Made by a program: the position numbers and the translations under genes. The notes under the pieces were generated by a model. It was not told the origin of the DNA. It worked only from the letters and a program-made list of their open reading frames with translations, and ran no database searches. From Oscillospiraceae bacterium (lineage in GTDB: Bacteria; Bacillota; Clostridia; Oscillospirales; Ruminococcaceae), in the NCBI GenBank assembly GCA_024404915.1, contig JAKSPJ010000004.1, positions 1-64,000 of the forward strand: a stretch of 64,000 nucleotides of DNA, written 5' to 3'. Below, in pieces: positions 9,180 through 17,351 of the stretch; positions within the stretch are counted from its first letter, which is position 1, and the number at the start of each line of letters is the position of its first letter.

Positions 9180-11933
9180 TCAGGAATCAATTTTGTTGCC
9201 GCTGGATGCCACACGCAGTTTCCATTCAGTCAGTTCCTGCGGGGTCATAATGGTTTTGCGGGGCTTGGCACCTTCCGAAGGGCCGACAATGCCCCGGCTT
9301 TCCAGTTCATCAACAATTCTTGCCGCTCTTGCATAACCAAGTTTCAGACGGCGCTGCAGTGAGGATGTGGAAAGCTGTCCCCCATCCACTGCCAGCTCTG
9401 CTGCCCTCAGAATCAGCATTTCTTCATCTGTAAGCTCACCCATCTCATCATCGGTGCTGCTCTTCTCATTCTTGGAGGCAGGTGTCGCCTGGTCAACCGC
9501 AGCAATGATTTCAGAGTCATATTCGGAAAAGCTGTTCTGCTTCAGGAAATTGGCAATCGCTTCCACTTCCTTGTCCGTAACATAACAGCCCTGGACACGG
9601 CGCGGCTCTCTCCAGCCGTTGGGATAGAACAGAAGGTCGCCGTTGCCAAGGAGTGTCTCAGCGCCGGAGGTATCCAGAATATTTCTGGAATCCTGGGCAG
9701 ATTTTACGCTCATGCCGATACGGCTCGGAACATTGGATTTAATCAGACCTGTAATAACATCCACTGTCGGTCTCTGTGTAGCAATAATCAGATGAATGCC
9801 TGCCGCACGTGCCTTCTGCGCAATACGGATAACCGCTGTTTCCACTTCCTGTTTACTGGTCATCATCAGGTCTGCAAACTCATCAATCACAATGAGAATC
9901 TGCGGCAGTTTTTTCAGTTCAGGGGTACGTTCTGCCACAGCGTTATATCCCTTCAGGTCACGGACGCCATAGGTGGCACAAAGCATGTATCTGCGCTCCA
10001 TTTCCAGCACTGCCCAGTTCAGTGCACCGGCTGCCTTCTGGGGCTGTGTCACCACAGGAATCAACAGATGCGGAATGCCGTCATAGGGCTGGAATTCCAC
10101 AACCTTCGGGTCAATCAGCACCATGCGAACCTCCTCCGGAGATGCATGATACAGAATACTCATAATAATGGAGTTTGTACATACCGACTTACCGGAACCT
10201 GTCGTACCTGCAATAATCATATGGGGCATCTTGGCAATGTCGCCCAGAATAATATTGCCGTCGATATCCTTTCCCACTGCAAAGGAAAGCTTGCTCTGAG
10301 ACTGCTGAAACTCCGGTGACTCGATGATTTCACGAAGCGATACAACATCCTTCACATTATTTGGAACCTCCACGCCCACTGCAGGTTTTCCTGGAATCGG
10401 CGCTTCAATACGAACGGATTTTCCGCCTAAATTCAAGCCAATGTCATCTGCCAGAGATGTGATTTTGGAAATTTTCACACCGGCGGCAGGCTGAATCTCG
10501 TATCGGGTAACTGTAGGTCCCCGGCGGATGCCAGTACGTTTTACCTGCACGCCGAAGCTTGCCAGCGTTTCCACAAGCAGATTGCCCTTCTCCGTCATTT
10601 CAGCGGTTATATCTGCTTCCTTTGCAGAATTCTCAGAGTACTGCAGCAAAGAAAGAGGCGGTGCCACATAGGGTGCTTCTTCCGGTTCCTCATAGACACC
10701 TTCATCCAGTATTTCTTCCTCTTCATTCTGCTTGGAAAGCCAGGGCAGACGGTTGAAATTATTGCTGTTCTCAGCCTCTTCCGCTGCCTTCTGTACCATC
10801 TCCATAAAGGATTCCTCTTCGCTGGAGGTGGATTTGATAGATTCCACACCGGACTGATGGCTGCTGGTTGGGAGACGGTTCATCTGTTCCTCCGGAATCG
10901 GCTCTGTTTCTACCTCAATCTCAACCTCAACATCAATATTGCGGTATTCGGGATTGTGGAATGCAGTGGGAGCTGCGCTGTTCTGATTCAGCATCGCCAC
11001 AACCTCCTGCATATGCAGTTCTTCTTCCCGCTGACGAAGGCGTGCAGAAGTCGGAAGAGGCTCTGCCTCATTTGCCGCATATGCCTGACGGCGGCTTCCA
11101 CGGACATATTTATAATCTGCCGGTTCTTCTATCGGCTCAGGCTCTTCTTCCTCGTCGTCGTCGTCATCATCGTCATAGTAGTCATCACGCAGTTCTTCCA
11201 TGCCACGGGTTGCTGCATGAACAATCAGATTCCACACCCAGACGAAAGGCTTGGACATCACACGCAGAATCTCCGGCAGGCTGCGGTTCGTTACCAGCAT
11301 AACCAGTGCAATGACAATCAAAGTAATCAGAATACGGGTACCTATGATATCAAACACCGCAATCAGCGGGAATATAATCAGGCCGGAAAGCAGACCGCCG
11401 CCATGCAGCGTCTTTCCGTTATTAAATAATGTCGTTGCAGACTCCTTCGCAATTTCCATCAACGTATAGGGTTCATTGGTCAGGGGATTCACTGTAATCG
11501 GAGGATCCCCGAAATACGCCTGCCACAGACAGCTGATACAGATGGTCAGCAGCACTGCCCAGAAGGCACGGCGTGAAGCATCTCCGCCACGGTCCTGTCC
11601 CACCAGCACACCGGTGCCAAAGAGGATAAATGGCAGTGCCAATGCACCGACACCCACAAATCCGAGCAGGAAATAATGAGTTGCCAGCCAACCCCTGGAA
11701 CCGGGGAAAAATACAAAAGCACCCAACAGAATACCTGCACCGCAGATTGTAAGGGAGCGGACATATAATCTTTCGGGTTTCCGTTCCGGCTGCTCCACAG
11801 TCTCCTTGACCTCTGCTTTTTCCTTGGGTTTGGTCTGGGCTTTGGATTTACTTGTCTTCGCTGCCGTTGTACGTTTTCTGGCAGTTGTTGTACGTTTTGC
11901 ACCGCTCTTCGCAGTGGTTTTCTTTTGTGCCAT
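9180..11933 (-). CDS. ftsK: DNA translocase FtsK/SpoIIIE
   Basis: A 917-residue septal DNA pump that moves chromosome ends into the proper cell at division or sporulation. Order: a Lys/Thr-rich start, four to five membrane segments between about 58 and 215, an acidic linker (DDYYDDDDDDD then EEEEPEPIEEP), the RecA-like motor from about 440 with Walker A GTTGSGKS, Walker B LIVIDEFADLMM, and a C-terminal gamma winged-helix domain (LQRRLKLGYARAARIVDELE) that reads polar DNA motifs. Length is normal. ATG follows an AAAGGAAATCAC ribosome site. It is probably the first gene of the operon that runs to uvrA. Confidence 0.97.
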   Translation of the reverse strand: MAQKKTTAKSGAKRTTTARKRTTAAKTSKSKAQTKPKEKAEVKETVEQPERKPERLYVRSLTICGAGILLGAFVFFPGSRGWLATHYFLLGFVGVGALALPFILFGTGVLVGQDRGGDASRRAFWAVLLTICISCLWQAYFGDPPITVNPLTNEPYTLMEIAKESATTLFNNGKTLHGGGLLSGLIIFPLIAVFDIIGTRILITLIVIALVMLVTNRSLPEILRVMSKPFVWVWNLIVHAATRGMEELRDDYYDDDDDDDEEEEPEPIEEPADYKYVRGSRRQAYAANEAEPLPTSARLRQREEELHMQEVVAMLNQNSAAPTAFHNPEYRNIDVEVEIEVETEPIPEEQMNRLPTSSHQSGVESIKSTSSEEESFMEMVQKAAEEAENSNNFNRLPWLSKQNEEEEILDEGVYEEPEEAPYVAPPLSLLQYSENSAKEADITAEMTEKGNLLVETLASFGVQVKRTGIRRGPTVTRYEIQPAAGVKISKITSLADDIGLNLGGKSVRIEAPIPGKPAVGVEVPNNVKDVVSLREIIESPEFQQSQSKLSFAVGKDIDGNIILGDIAKMPHMIIAGTTGSGKSVCTNSIIMSILYHASPEEVRMVLIDPKVVEFQPYDGIPHLLIPVVTQPQKAAGALNWAVLEMERRYMLCATYGVRDLKGYNAVAERTPELKKLPQILIVIDEFADLMMTSKQEVETAVIRIAQKARAAGIHLIIATQRPTVDVITGLIKSNVPSRIGMSVKSAQDSRNILDTSGAETLLGNGDLLFYPNGWREPRRVQGCYVTDKEVEAIANFLKQNSFSEYDSEIIAAVDQATPASKNEKSSTDDEMGELTDEEMLILRAAELAVDGGQLSTSSLQRRLKLGYARAARIVDELESRGIVGPSEGAKPRKTIMTPQELTEWKLRVASSGNKIDS

Positions 11934-11987
11934 GTGATTTCCTTTCTTTCTGTGTCGTTCAAAAAATGCTTATGCGTAATCTATTAT

Positions 11988-12016
11988 ATCATACCATATT
12001 TTTACAAAAGTGTCAA
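11988..12016 (-). promoter_or_regulatory. Promoter for ftsK operon
   Basis: Minus strand: TTGACA (12011-12016), a 17-base spacer, TATGAT (11988-11993), about 55 bases before the ftsK start. Strong sigma-A match. Confidence 0.75.
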
Positions 12017-12108
12017 GGTGATACTGAATATTGAAAAGCGGTTTACGATTCAGCTGGACGGGAAAAAAAGCAGTCCGCACTCCCTCTGACGGGATCCCGA
12101 AGGACACA

Positions 12109-12144
12109 CAAAAAATGCAGCACAGAGAATCCTGTGCTGCATTT
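12109..12144 (-). terminator. Terminator of the DUF4353-dockerin gene
   Basis: Perfect 13-bp stem AAATGCAGCACAG / CTGTGCTGCATTT (12113-12125, 12132-12144). On the minus strand it is followed by TTTTTTG and sits 11 bases past the stop codon. Confidence 0.85.
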
Positions 12145-12154
12145 ACGCTCATTA

Positions 12155-13504
12155 TTATGCAACTCTTGCCACAACCCGCAGAATGGCAATCACATCATTG
12201 GCATCCACACTGCCGTCACGGTTTGTATCAATGCGCTGCATGCCTTCGTTGGAAATCAAAACAGAGCTGTCTTCTGCCAGCAGTCTTGCAAGCAAAACCG
12301 CATCTGCCACGTCAACCGCAGCATCATTGTTGATATCCATATTGATTTCATCCTGCGCCTTATATACTACTACGTTATCTACTTCTGTTACGGCGCCTGA
12401 TACTGCAATTGCAGGCTCCTTCACCGGCGCACCGCCAATATACAGATCGTAGGAGCCATCCGTCAGCTCCGGAGAGGAAATCAGAATATAGCTGAATTTC
12501 TTGTTGGGATTCTTGGAGAATACAGGCGTATCTGTATTATTTGCTGCATACAGCTCCACCCTCTGGTCCTTCAACTGCTCTTCCGCAGTGTGCAGAAGCA
12601 ATACCGGCTGTGTGTTATCCTTCACAACTGCCTGTGATTCCGTTGCCGTAGCAAAGACCGTTCCGCCGGTAATTGTAACAGCATTCCCCATTTCAACATT
12701 GGCATTGGTCAGGCCACGGTCACCGTTTGCCTTCAAAGAACCATCCGAAATCTGCACTGAGGTTTCACCCTGCACCGCATCATTGCCGGCCTTGATTTCC
12801 GTATCACCTCCGGTAATCATCACATCACCCTTGGTGGATTTCAGTCCATCGCCTGCGGCATTGATTTCCAGCTTGCCGCCCTTGACCTGTACGGATTTCT
12901 TTCCACGGACACCGTCTCCTGCCTCTGCCTTTACCTTGATATCACCGCCGGTGATTTTCAGGTCCTTTCCGCAGTGTATACCGTAATTTGCATTGGCTGA
13001 AATCTTCAGTTTGCCGTCACCCAATTCGCCGCCGCTTTTGATTGTAATATCATCTTTTGCATAAATAACGGCATTGGTTGCCGCATCTGCCGCAAAGGCT
13101 TCTGTACCATCAGACAACGCATTCTCTGTACCATCCATCAGATTCAGAGAAGTGTTCTTTGCATTTGCAACATAGATTGCTGCTTCCTTTGTGCCCGTAA
13201 TGCTGACACCATCGAAGAACAATTTAACGGTTTCCGCATCCGCTGTCACATCCGGCACATCCACAACAATCTGACCTTCTTCCAGTGTTCCGGAAATCAG
13301 ATAGGAGCCGGATGCGCTGATGGTAATGATACCGCCGTCAATGGTCACATGTTCGCCCTGGGATTGTGCAGTGGCACCCTCCAGTGTAATCCGGGCGGAA
13401 TACACCGTTTCCTCACCCTCTGCAGAAACAGAGGCAAGAGGCATGGCAGAAAGCAGTACTGTTCCTGCCAGACATGCAGCTGCAAGTTTTCTGAGTTTTT
13501 TCAT
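12155..13504 (-). CDS. Secreted DUF4353 beta-helix protein with dockerin
   Basis: A 449-residue secreted protein. Residues 1-28 are a signal peptide (cleavage after SVSA). Residues about 35-330 repeat short strands of the type 'ITGGDIKVKAEAGDGV', 'VKGGKLEINAAGDGL', as expected for a right-handed beta-helix of the carbohydrate-binding DUF4353 (Cthe_2159-like) family. Members of that family bind cellulose and pectin-like acids. Residues about 390-449 are a type I dockerin with two Ca-binding segments (DINNDAAVDVADAVLLARLL; DTNRDGSVDANDVIAILRVV) that would dock it on a cellulosome scaffoldin. It has its own promoter and terminator. Whether it binds or cleaves substrate is not decidable here. Confidence 0.85.
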   Translation of the reverse strand: MKKLRKLAAACLAGTVLLSAMPLASVSAEGEETVYSARITLEGATAQSQGEHVTIDGGIITISASGSYLISGTLEEGQIVVDVPDVTADAETVKLFFDGVSITGTKEAAIYVANAKNTSLNLMDGTENALSDGTEAFAADAATNAVIYAKDDITIKSGGELGDGKLKISANANYGIHCGKDLKITGGDIKVKAEAGDGVRGKKSVQVKGGKLEINAAGDGLKSTKGDVMITGGDTEIKAGNDAVQGETSVQISDGSLKANGDRGLTNANVEMGNAVTITGGTVFATATESQAVVKDNTQPVLLLHTAEEQLKDQRVELYAANNTDTPVFSKNPNKKFSYILISSPELTDGSYDLYIGGAPVKEPAIAVSGAVTEVDNVVVYKAQDEINMDINNDAAVDVADAVLLARLLAEDSSVLISNEGMQRIDTNRDGSVDANDVIAILRVVARVA

Positions 13505-13625
13505 AATTCATCCTATTCCTTTCATTTATCTCTCTATATATAGTATTATTTGAGACCCCCTGGCAGAAATAATATACAGGGTTTTCCCGTTGTGAAAGCG
13601 GCATCTCCTGTACGATGATATCTTT

Positions 13626-13654
13626 AGTGTATCACAAAAACGGCATTCTGTCAA
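13626..13654 (-). promoter_or_regulatory. Promoter for DUF4353-dockerin gene
   Basis: Minus strand: TTGACA (13649-13654), 17-base spacer, TACACT (13626-13631). It leaves a leader of about 115 bases before the start at 13504. Confidence 0.65.
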
Positions 13655-13837
13655 TCCGTTTTCCATGATTTCTGCGGAATGCCATAACAAACATGTGATT
13701 CTGCATTGTCATTCCAGCCAGATAATGGTCCTGTCTGCCAATCGGATAAAGCATACAGCATCCGAATTGTACATAAACTGAATAGGATTAGACAGTACAA
13801 ATTATTGTAATACTGCTATGATTATGCATTTTATCCA

Positions 13838-13866
13838 TTGACCTGACCGTACAATTCAAGTATAAT
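13838..13866 (+). promoter_or_regulatory. Promoter for CBM-dockerin-SGNH gene
   Basis: TTGACC (13838-13843), 17-base spacer, TATAAT (13861-13866). Just downstream, 13880-13898, lies a small hairpin CATTGTC/GACAATG at the expected 5' end of the mRNA. GGAGG precedes the ATG by seven bases. Between this and the divergent minus promoter (13655-13837) no gene is seen. Confidence 0.75.
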
Positions 13867-13920
13867 TATGTTTAGGGGGCATTGTCCATCCGACAATGAT
13901 TTTTATTTGGAGGATTCAAT

Positions 13921-15765
13921 ATGAAACAAAAAAGAATTGGTGCAGCTTCTGCTGCCGTCCTGACTGCTGTCGCAGCAGTCTCTTCATTCCCAGGTATTGT
14001 GTCATCCGGCGCAATGCTGCTTTCTGCGGAATTTGAAACAACAAATGACAGTTTTTCCGGCCGTGGCGGAGCAAGCGTCCAGTGGACCTCAGACGAAGCT
14101 TACACAGGCACCTGCAGTCTGTTCATCAGCGAGAGAGGCGCAGCCTGGCAGGGTGCACAGCGTGATGCCGCATCTCTTATGAAAGCAGGACAGACCTACT
14201 CCCTTTCTGCTGCTGTGATGCAGCGAAGCGGCGAAGATACGGAAATGAAGTTTTCATTGCAGTATACCGGTACAGACGGCAAAACAGCCTATGACCAGAT
14301 TGCACTGGACACTGCAGCAAGCGGTGAATGGATTGTGCTGTCCAATACAGCGTATACAGTTCCGGAAGGAGCAACAGACCTGGTGATTTATCTGGAAACA
14401 ACAGAATCCGAAACGGATTTTTATGTGGATACCGTCACTGTTAACGGCGCACCTTCCGTCATCAAACCGGGTGATGCCAATGGAAATATCGCTGTCAATG
14501 AGGACGACTGTTCTTTCCTGATGCAGTTTCTGACCACTCAGAATCCAGAAGTGGAAATTGGTGCTGATATGAATGATGACGGACATATTGATGCAAAGGA
14601 TTTGTCATTGCTGAAAAACAGACTGCTGTTCCCGCCTGCAAATCCTATTGTGGGCGACTGGGACAACTATCAGGAAACCGCAAGCCCTGCTATGCTGAAG
14701 GTCTATCAGGACGGCGTGATGCGTGTCGGAAATACCGCCCGTATCCGTGAAAAGATTGCAATGGCACAGCGCGGCGAAAATGTAACCATCGGTTATATCG
14801 GCGGTTCCATTACCGAGGGCGGCTCTTCCACCTCCGAGGCAAAACGCTATGTCAATCAGTCTGCGGAATACTTCAAGGAAACCTTCGGCCAGGGCAATAA
14901 CATCCGCTTTGTAAACGCAGGTGCCGCAGGTACATCCTCTGTCGTCGGCAATATGCGTGTGGATGCGGACCTGTTTTCCAAGAACTGCGATATTATCTTT
15001 ATTGAATTCGCTGTCAACGACCAGGGAGATGACCGTTTTAAGAAGTCCTATGAGGCATTGGTCAAAAAATGTCTGATGCAGCCCAATGCACCTGCAGTGG
15101 TTCTGATTACACTCTGTCAGAAATCCGGCAGCAGCAACCAGGACTGGATGGCAAAGGTGGGCGAAAACTACGACCTGCCCATTATCAGCGGAAAAAATGC
15201 TGTCATGAACGGTATCAGCGCAGGCACACTGAACTGGGACAGAGACTACGGCAGCGGCGATACCATCCACCCCGGCGACGGCGGCCACAAGCTGATTGCA
15301 GATATCATCGCTTACTACTATCGTCAGGCTCTGCGCTCTGAAAACATGAGCGAAGACTATACCATTCCCAGCAAGGAAGTATTCGGTGCAGAATATGCAA
15401 CCAACAAGATTGTTGACCCGGCAACCCTTCCCGGATTCGATGCCGGCTCCTGGAAGAGAGGAACCAATCTTCCCAGCTACTCCAGCGGCTACACCTATAC
15501 CAAAAGCGGAAACAATCCTCTGAAGTTCACCACAGAGGGTAAGGGCATTCTCCTGATGTTCCAGTCCAACTCCAGCGGTATGGGTGCTGTCAACGTGACT
15601 GTCAACGGAAAAACCACCAAGGTTTCCAGCAATCTCCAGTGGACATGGGGCGGCCGTGACGGAAATGTGGCATATTATCAGCCGCAGTCAGGCAAACTGG
15701 ATGTATCCATCTCCAGTGCAGACGGCGGAACATTCGTAATCTATGCCGTCGCTGTCATTGAATAA
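13921..15765 (+). CDS. Cellulosomal SGNH esterase (CBM - dockerin - SGNH)
   Basis: A 614-residue secreted enzyme. Residues 1-36 are a signal peptide. Residues 38-175 form a CBM22/CBM_4_9-like beta-sandwich (SFSGRGGASVQW... to FYVDTVTVNG). Residues 181-240 are an internal dockerin (GDANGNIAVNEDD; DMNDDGHIDAKD). Residues 245-480 are an SGNH hydrolase: IGYIGGSITEG carries the nucleophile Ser in a GSIT variant of the GDS block, then FAVND and DTIHPGDGGH with the catalytic Asp-His. About 120 residues of a C-terminal beta domain follow. The likely role is removing acetyl groups from plant polysaccharide (a carbohydrate esterase of the CE2/CE3 type). The internal dockerin matches the layout of the CE1 protein at 42491. 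Confidence 0.88.
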   Translation: MKQKRIGAASAAVLTAVAAVSSFPGIVSSGAMLLSAEFETTNDSFSGRGGASVQWTSDEAYTGTCSLFISERGAAWQGAQRDAASLMKAGQTYSLSAAVMQRSGEDTEMKFSLQYTGTDGKTAYDQIALDTAASGEWIVLSNTAYTVPEGATDLVIYLETTESETDFYVDTVTVNGAPSVIKPGDANGNIAVNEDDCSFLMQFLTTQNPEVEIGADMNDDGHIDAKDLSLLKNRLLFPPANPIVGDWDNYQETASPAMLKVYQDGVMRVGNTARIREKIAMAQRGENVTIGYIGGSITEGGSSTSEAKRYVNQSAEYFKETFGQGNNIRFVNAGAAGTSSVVGNMRVDADLFSKNCDIIFIEFAVNDQGDDRFKKSYEALVKKCLMQPNAPAVVLITLCQKSGSSNQDWMAKVGENYDLPIISGKNAVMNGISAGTLNWDRDYGSGDTIHPGDGGHKLIADIIAYYYRQALRSENMSEDYTIPSKEVFGAEYATNKIVDPATLPGFDAGSWKRGTNLPSYSSGYTYTKSGNNPLKFTTEGKGILLMFQSNSSGMGAVNVTVNGKTTKVSSNLQWTWGGRDGNVAYYQPQSGKLDVSISSADGGTFVIYAVAVIE

Positions 15766-15828
15766 GCACCAGGAAAAAGCTGTTTGCAGTGATTTTTCCG
15801 CTGCAATCTGAAATTTAAGTGAATGCTA

Positions 15829-15857
15829 TTGACAAAAACAAAGATATTTGGTAAACT
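15829..15857 (+). promoter_or_regulatory. Promoter for SGNH-dockerin gene
   Basis: TTGACA (15829-15834), 17-base spacer, TAAACT (15852-15857), about 48 bases before the chosen ATG. Confidence 0.65.
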
Positions 15858-15904
15858 GTACTCATGCAGATATTTCTGTATGAGTACTTTTTTTGGAGGG
15901 GTTT

Positions 15905-17104
15905 ATGCAACATTCTCATATTTTAAAAAAAGCCGCTGCTCTTGTCAGCGCAATCGGACTGAGCTTTACTGCATTGTCAGCTGCTCCGGTTCTGTCCGTC
16001 AATGCATCCGCAGATCACATTCTGATTCTTGGTGACAGCATCTCTTCCGGCTACGGCCTGAAAGAAGGAGAATTCGGATATGCTGACTATCTGGCAGATG
16101 TGCTGGGCGGCAGTGTCACAAATATGGCAGTACCCGGTTACAGCACCGATGACCTGCTTGCGCAGCTGGAAAAAGCAGAAGTGCAGGAAGCCGTTAAAAA
16201 TGCGGACTTTATCAGTATCAGCATCGGCGGAAATGACCTGCTGAAACCGGCACAGGAATATTTCAAGCCTATGATGAAGGAAGACGAAACCATCATGGAG
16301 GCAATGCGCCGCCTGGCAAAAGAGGGCGATGCAGAAACCATGATGATTGGTCTTACCAGGGCACTGACACCTGCACGCTCTAAGGCAAAGGTTAATTATC
16401 CTTTGATTCAGGAGACACTCCGTGGTCTGAATCCGGATGCCACAATCGTTATGCAGACAGTTTATAATCCTGCAGAGGTACAGGCATCTTTCCTGGAAGC
16501 TCAGAATCTTTCTGCGGATACTATCAGCAAATATGAACAGCTGAACAAGTATATGAATAACACTGTCAATTTTCTAAACAAGGTTGTTCGTGAACTGGAA
16601 GATGTAAAGGTCGCAGATGTGTTCAATGACTTTACCGGAAGCGGCTGGATTTATACCCGTGTGTATGAAAAGGACATTCATCCCACAGCATTGGGGCATG
16701 CAATGATTGCTGCATCTGTACTGAATGCGGCAGGCGTGGAAAGCGGTAAATCCAATAAGTTCGTATCCGCCGCACTGGATCTCATGATGTCTGATTACAA
16801 TCAGATTTCTGAATCCAATCTGGCATTGATGAAAAAGTATTCCCAGGATTTCGCAGCCGTCAAGGGTGATATGGACAACAGCGGTATCGTGGACGGCATG
16901 GATGCACAGATGGTACTGAGCGTGTACTGCGACACCGTTATGAACAAGCCGCTGGATTCGCTCATTACATACAGACAGATGCTCAGTTGTGATATTGACG
17001 GCGATGGAAAATTCACATCTCTTGATGCACAGTATGTCCTCAGCTACTATCTTTCCAACAACGTCCTTCACCAGCCTGTATCCTGGAGCCAGCTGGTTCA
17101 CTGA
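15905..17104 (+). CDS. Secreted SGNH/GDSL hydrolase with C-terminal dockerin
   Basis: A 399-residue secreted protein. The ATG at 15905 is chosen because GGAGGGG (15895-15901) lies just before it; an upstream TTG at 15893 would place the ribosome site inside the gene. A signal peptide covers residues 1-36. The SGNH domain starts ILILGDSISSGYG (nucleophile Ser), then SIGGND, and ends DIHPTALGHAM with the Asp-His pair, like lysophospholipase/acetylesterase-type GDSL enzymes. Residues about 320-399 are a dockerin (GDMDNSGIVDGMDAQMVLS; DIDGDGKFTSLDAQYVLSYYL) with an unusually long gap between the two Ca segments. The substrate is unknown; acetyl-xylan is plausible from context. Confidence 0.87.
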   Translation: MQHSHILKKAAALVSAIGLSFTALSAAPVLSVNASADHILILGDSISSGYGLKEGEFGYADYLADVLGGSVTNMAVPGYSTDDLLAQLEKAEVQEAVKNADFISISIGGNDLLKPAQEYFKPMMKEDETIMEAMRRLAKEGDAETMMIGLTRALTPARSKAKVNYPLIQETLRGLNPDATIVMQTVYNPAEVQASFLEAQNLSADTISKYEQLNKYMNNTVNFLNKVVRELEDVKVADVFNDFTGSGWIYTRVYEKDIHPTALGHAMIAASVLNAAGVESGKSNKFVSAALDLMMSDYNQISESNLALMKKYSQDFAAVKGDMDNSGIVDGMDAQMVLSVYCDTVMNKPLDSLITYRQMLSCDIDGDGKFTSLDAQYVLSYYLSNNVLHQPVSWSQLVH

Positions 17105-17122
17105 TACTGTATAAATAATCAT

Positions 17123-17160
17123 GGAAGGGAAGACCATTGTGTTTTCCCTTCCTTTTTATT
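17123..17160 (+). terminator. Terminator of SGNH-dockerin gene
   Basis: Stem GGAAGGGAA / TTCCCTTCC with a ten-base loop, followed by TTTTTATTTT, 18 bases after the stop. Confidence 0.85.
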
Positions 17161-17211
17161 TTACAGATTGTATATTTTTATCCAGATTTCAAAAAAACTG
17201 TATGAAATGTC

Positions 17212-17231
17212 AAAAAACGATATCGTTTTTT
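17212..17231. promoter_or_regulatory. Perfect 20-bp palindrome, operator-like
   Basis: AAAAAACGATATCGTTTTTT is a perfect palindrome 50 bases upstream of the -35 of the repeat-protein gene. It could be a repressor or activator site. It has no T-rich tail placement that would make it a terminator of the preceding gene, which already has one. Confidence 0.4.
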
Positions 17232-17281
17232 CCGTAATGCACAAAAAATTAGACAAAATTCTTTTTTTCTTTTCAAAAGTG

Positions 17282-17310
17282 TTGATTTTTTTCCGTATAT
17301 GGTGTATAAT
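17282..17310 (+). promoter_or_regulatory. Promoter for repeat-protein gene
   Basis: TTGATT (17282-17287), 17-base spacer, TATAAT (17305-17310). Start codon at 17352 after GGAGG. Confidence 0.75.
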
Positions 17311-17351
17311 AATATTTATCGAATTATAAATCAGCCCCGGAGGTTTTTTAT

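Noticed and set aside
12155..13504. Polysaccharide lyase call for the DUF4353 protein
   Set aside because: Beta-helix fold alone does not prove catalysis and no lyase catalytic residues could be assigned.
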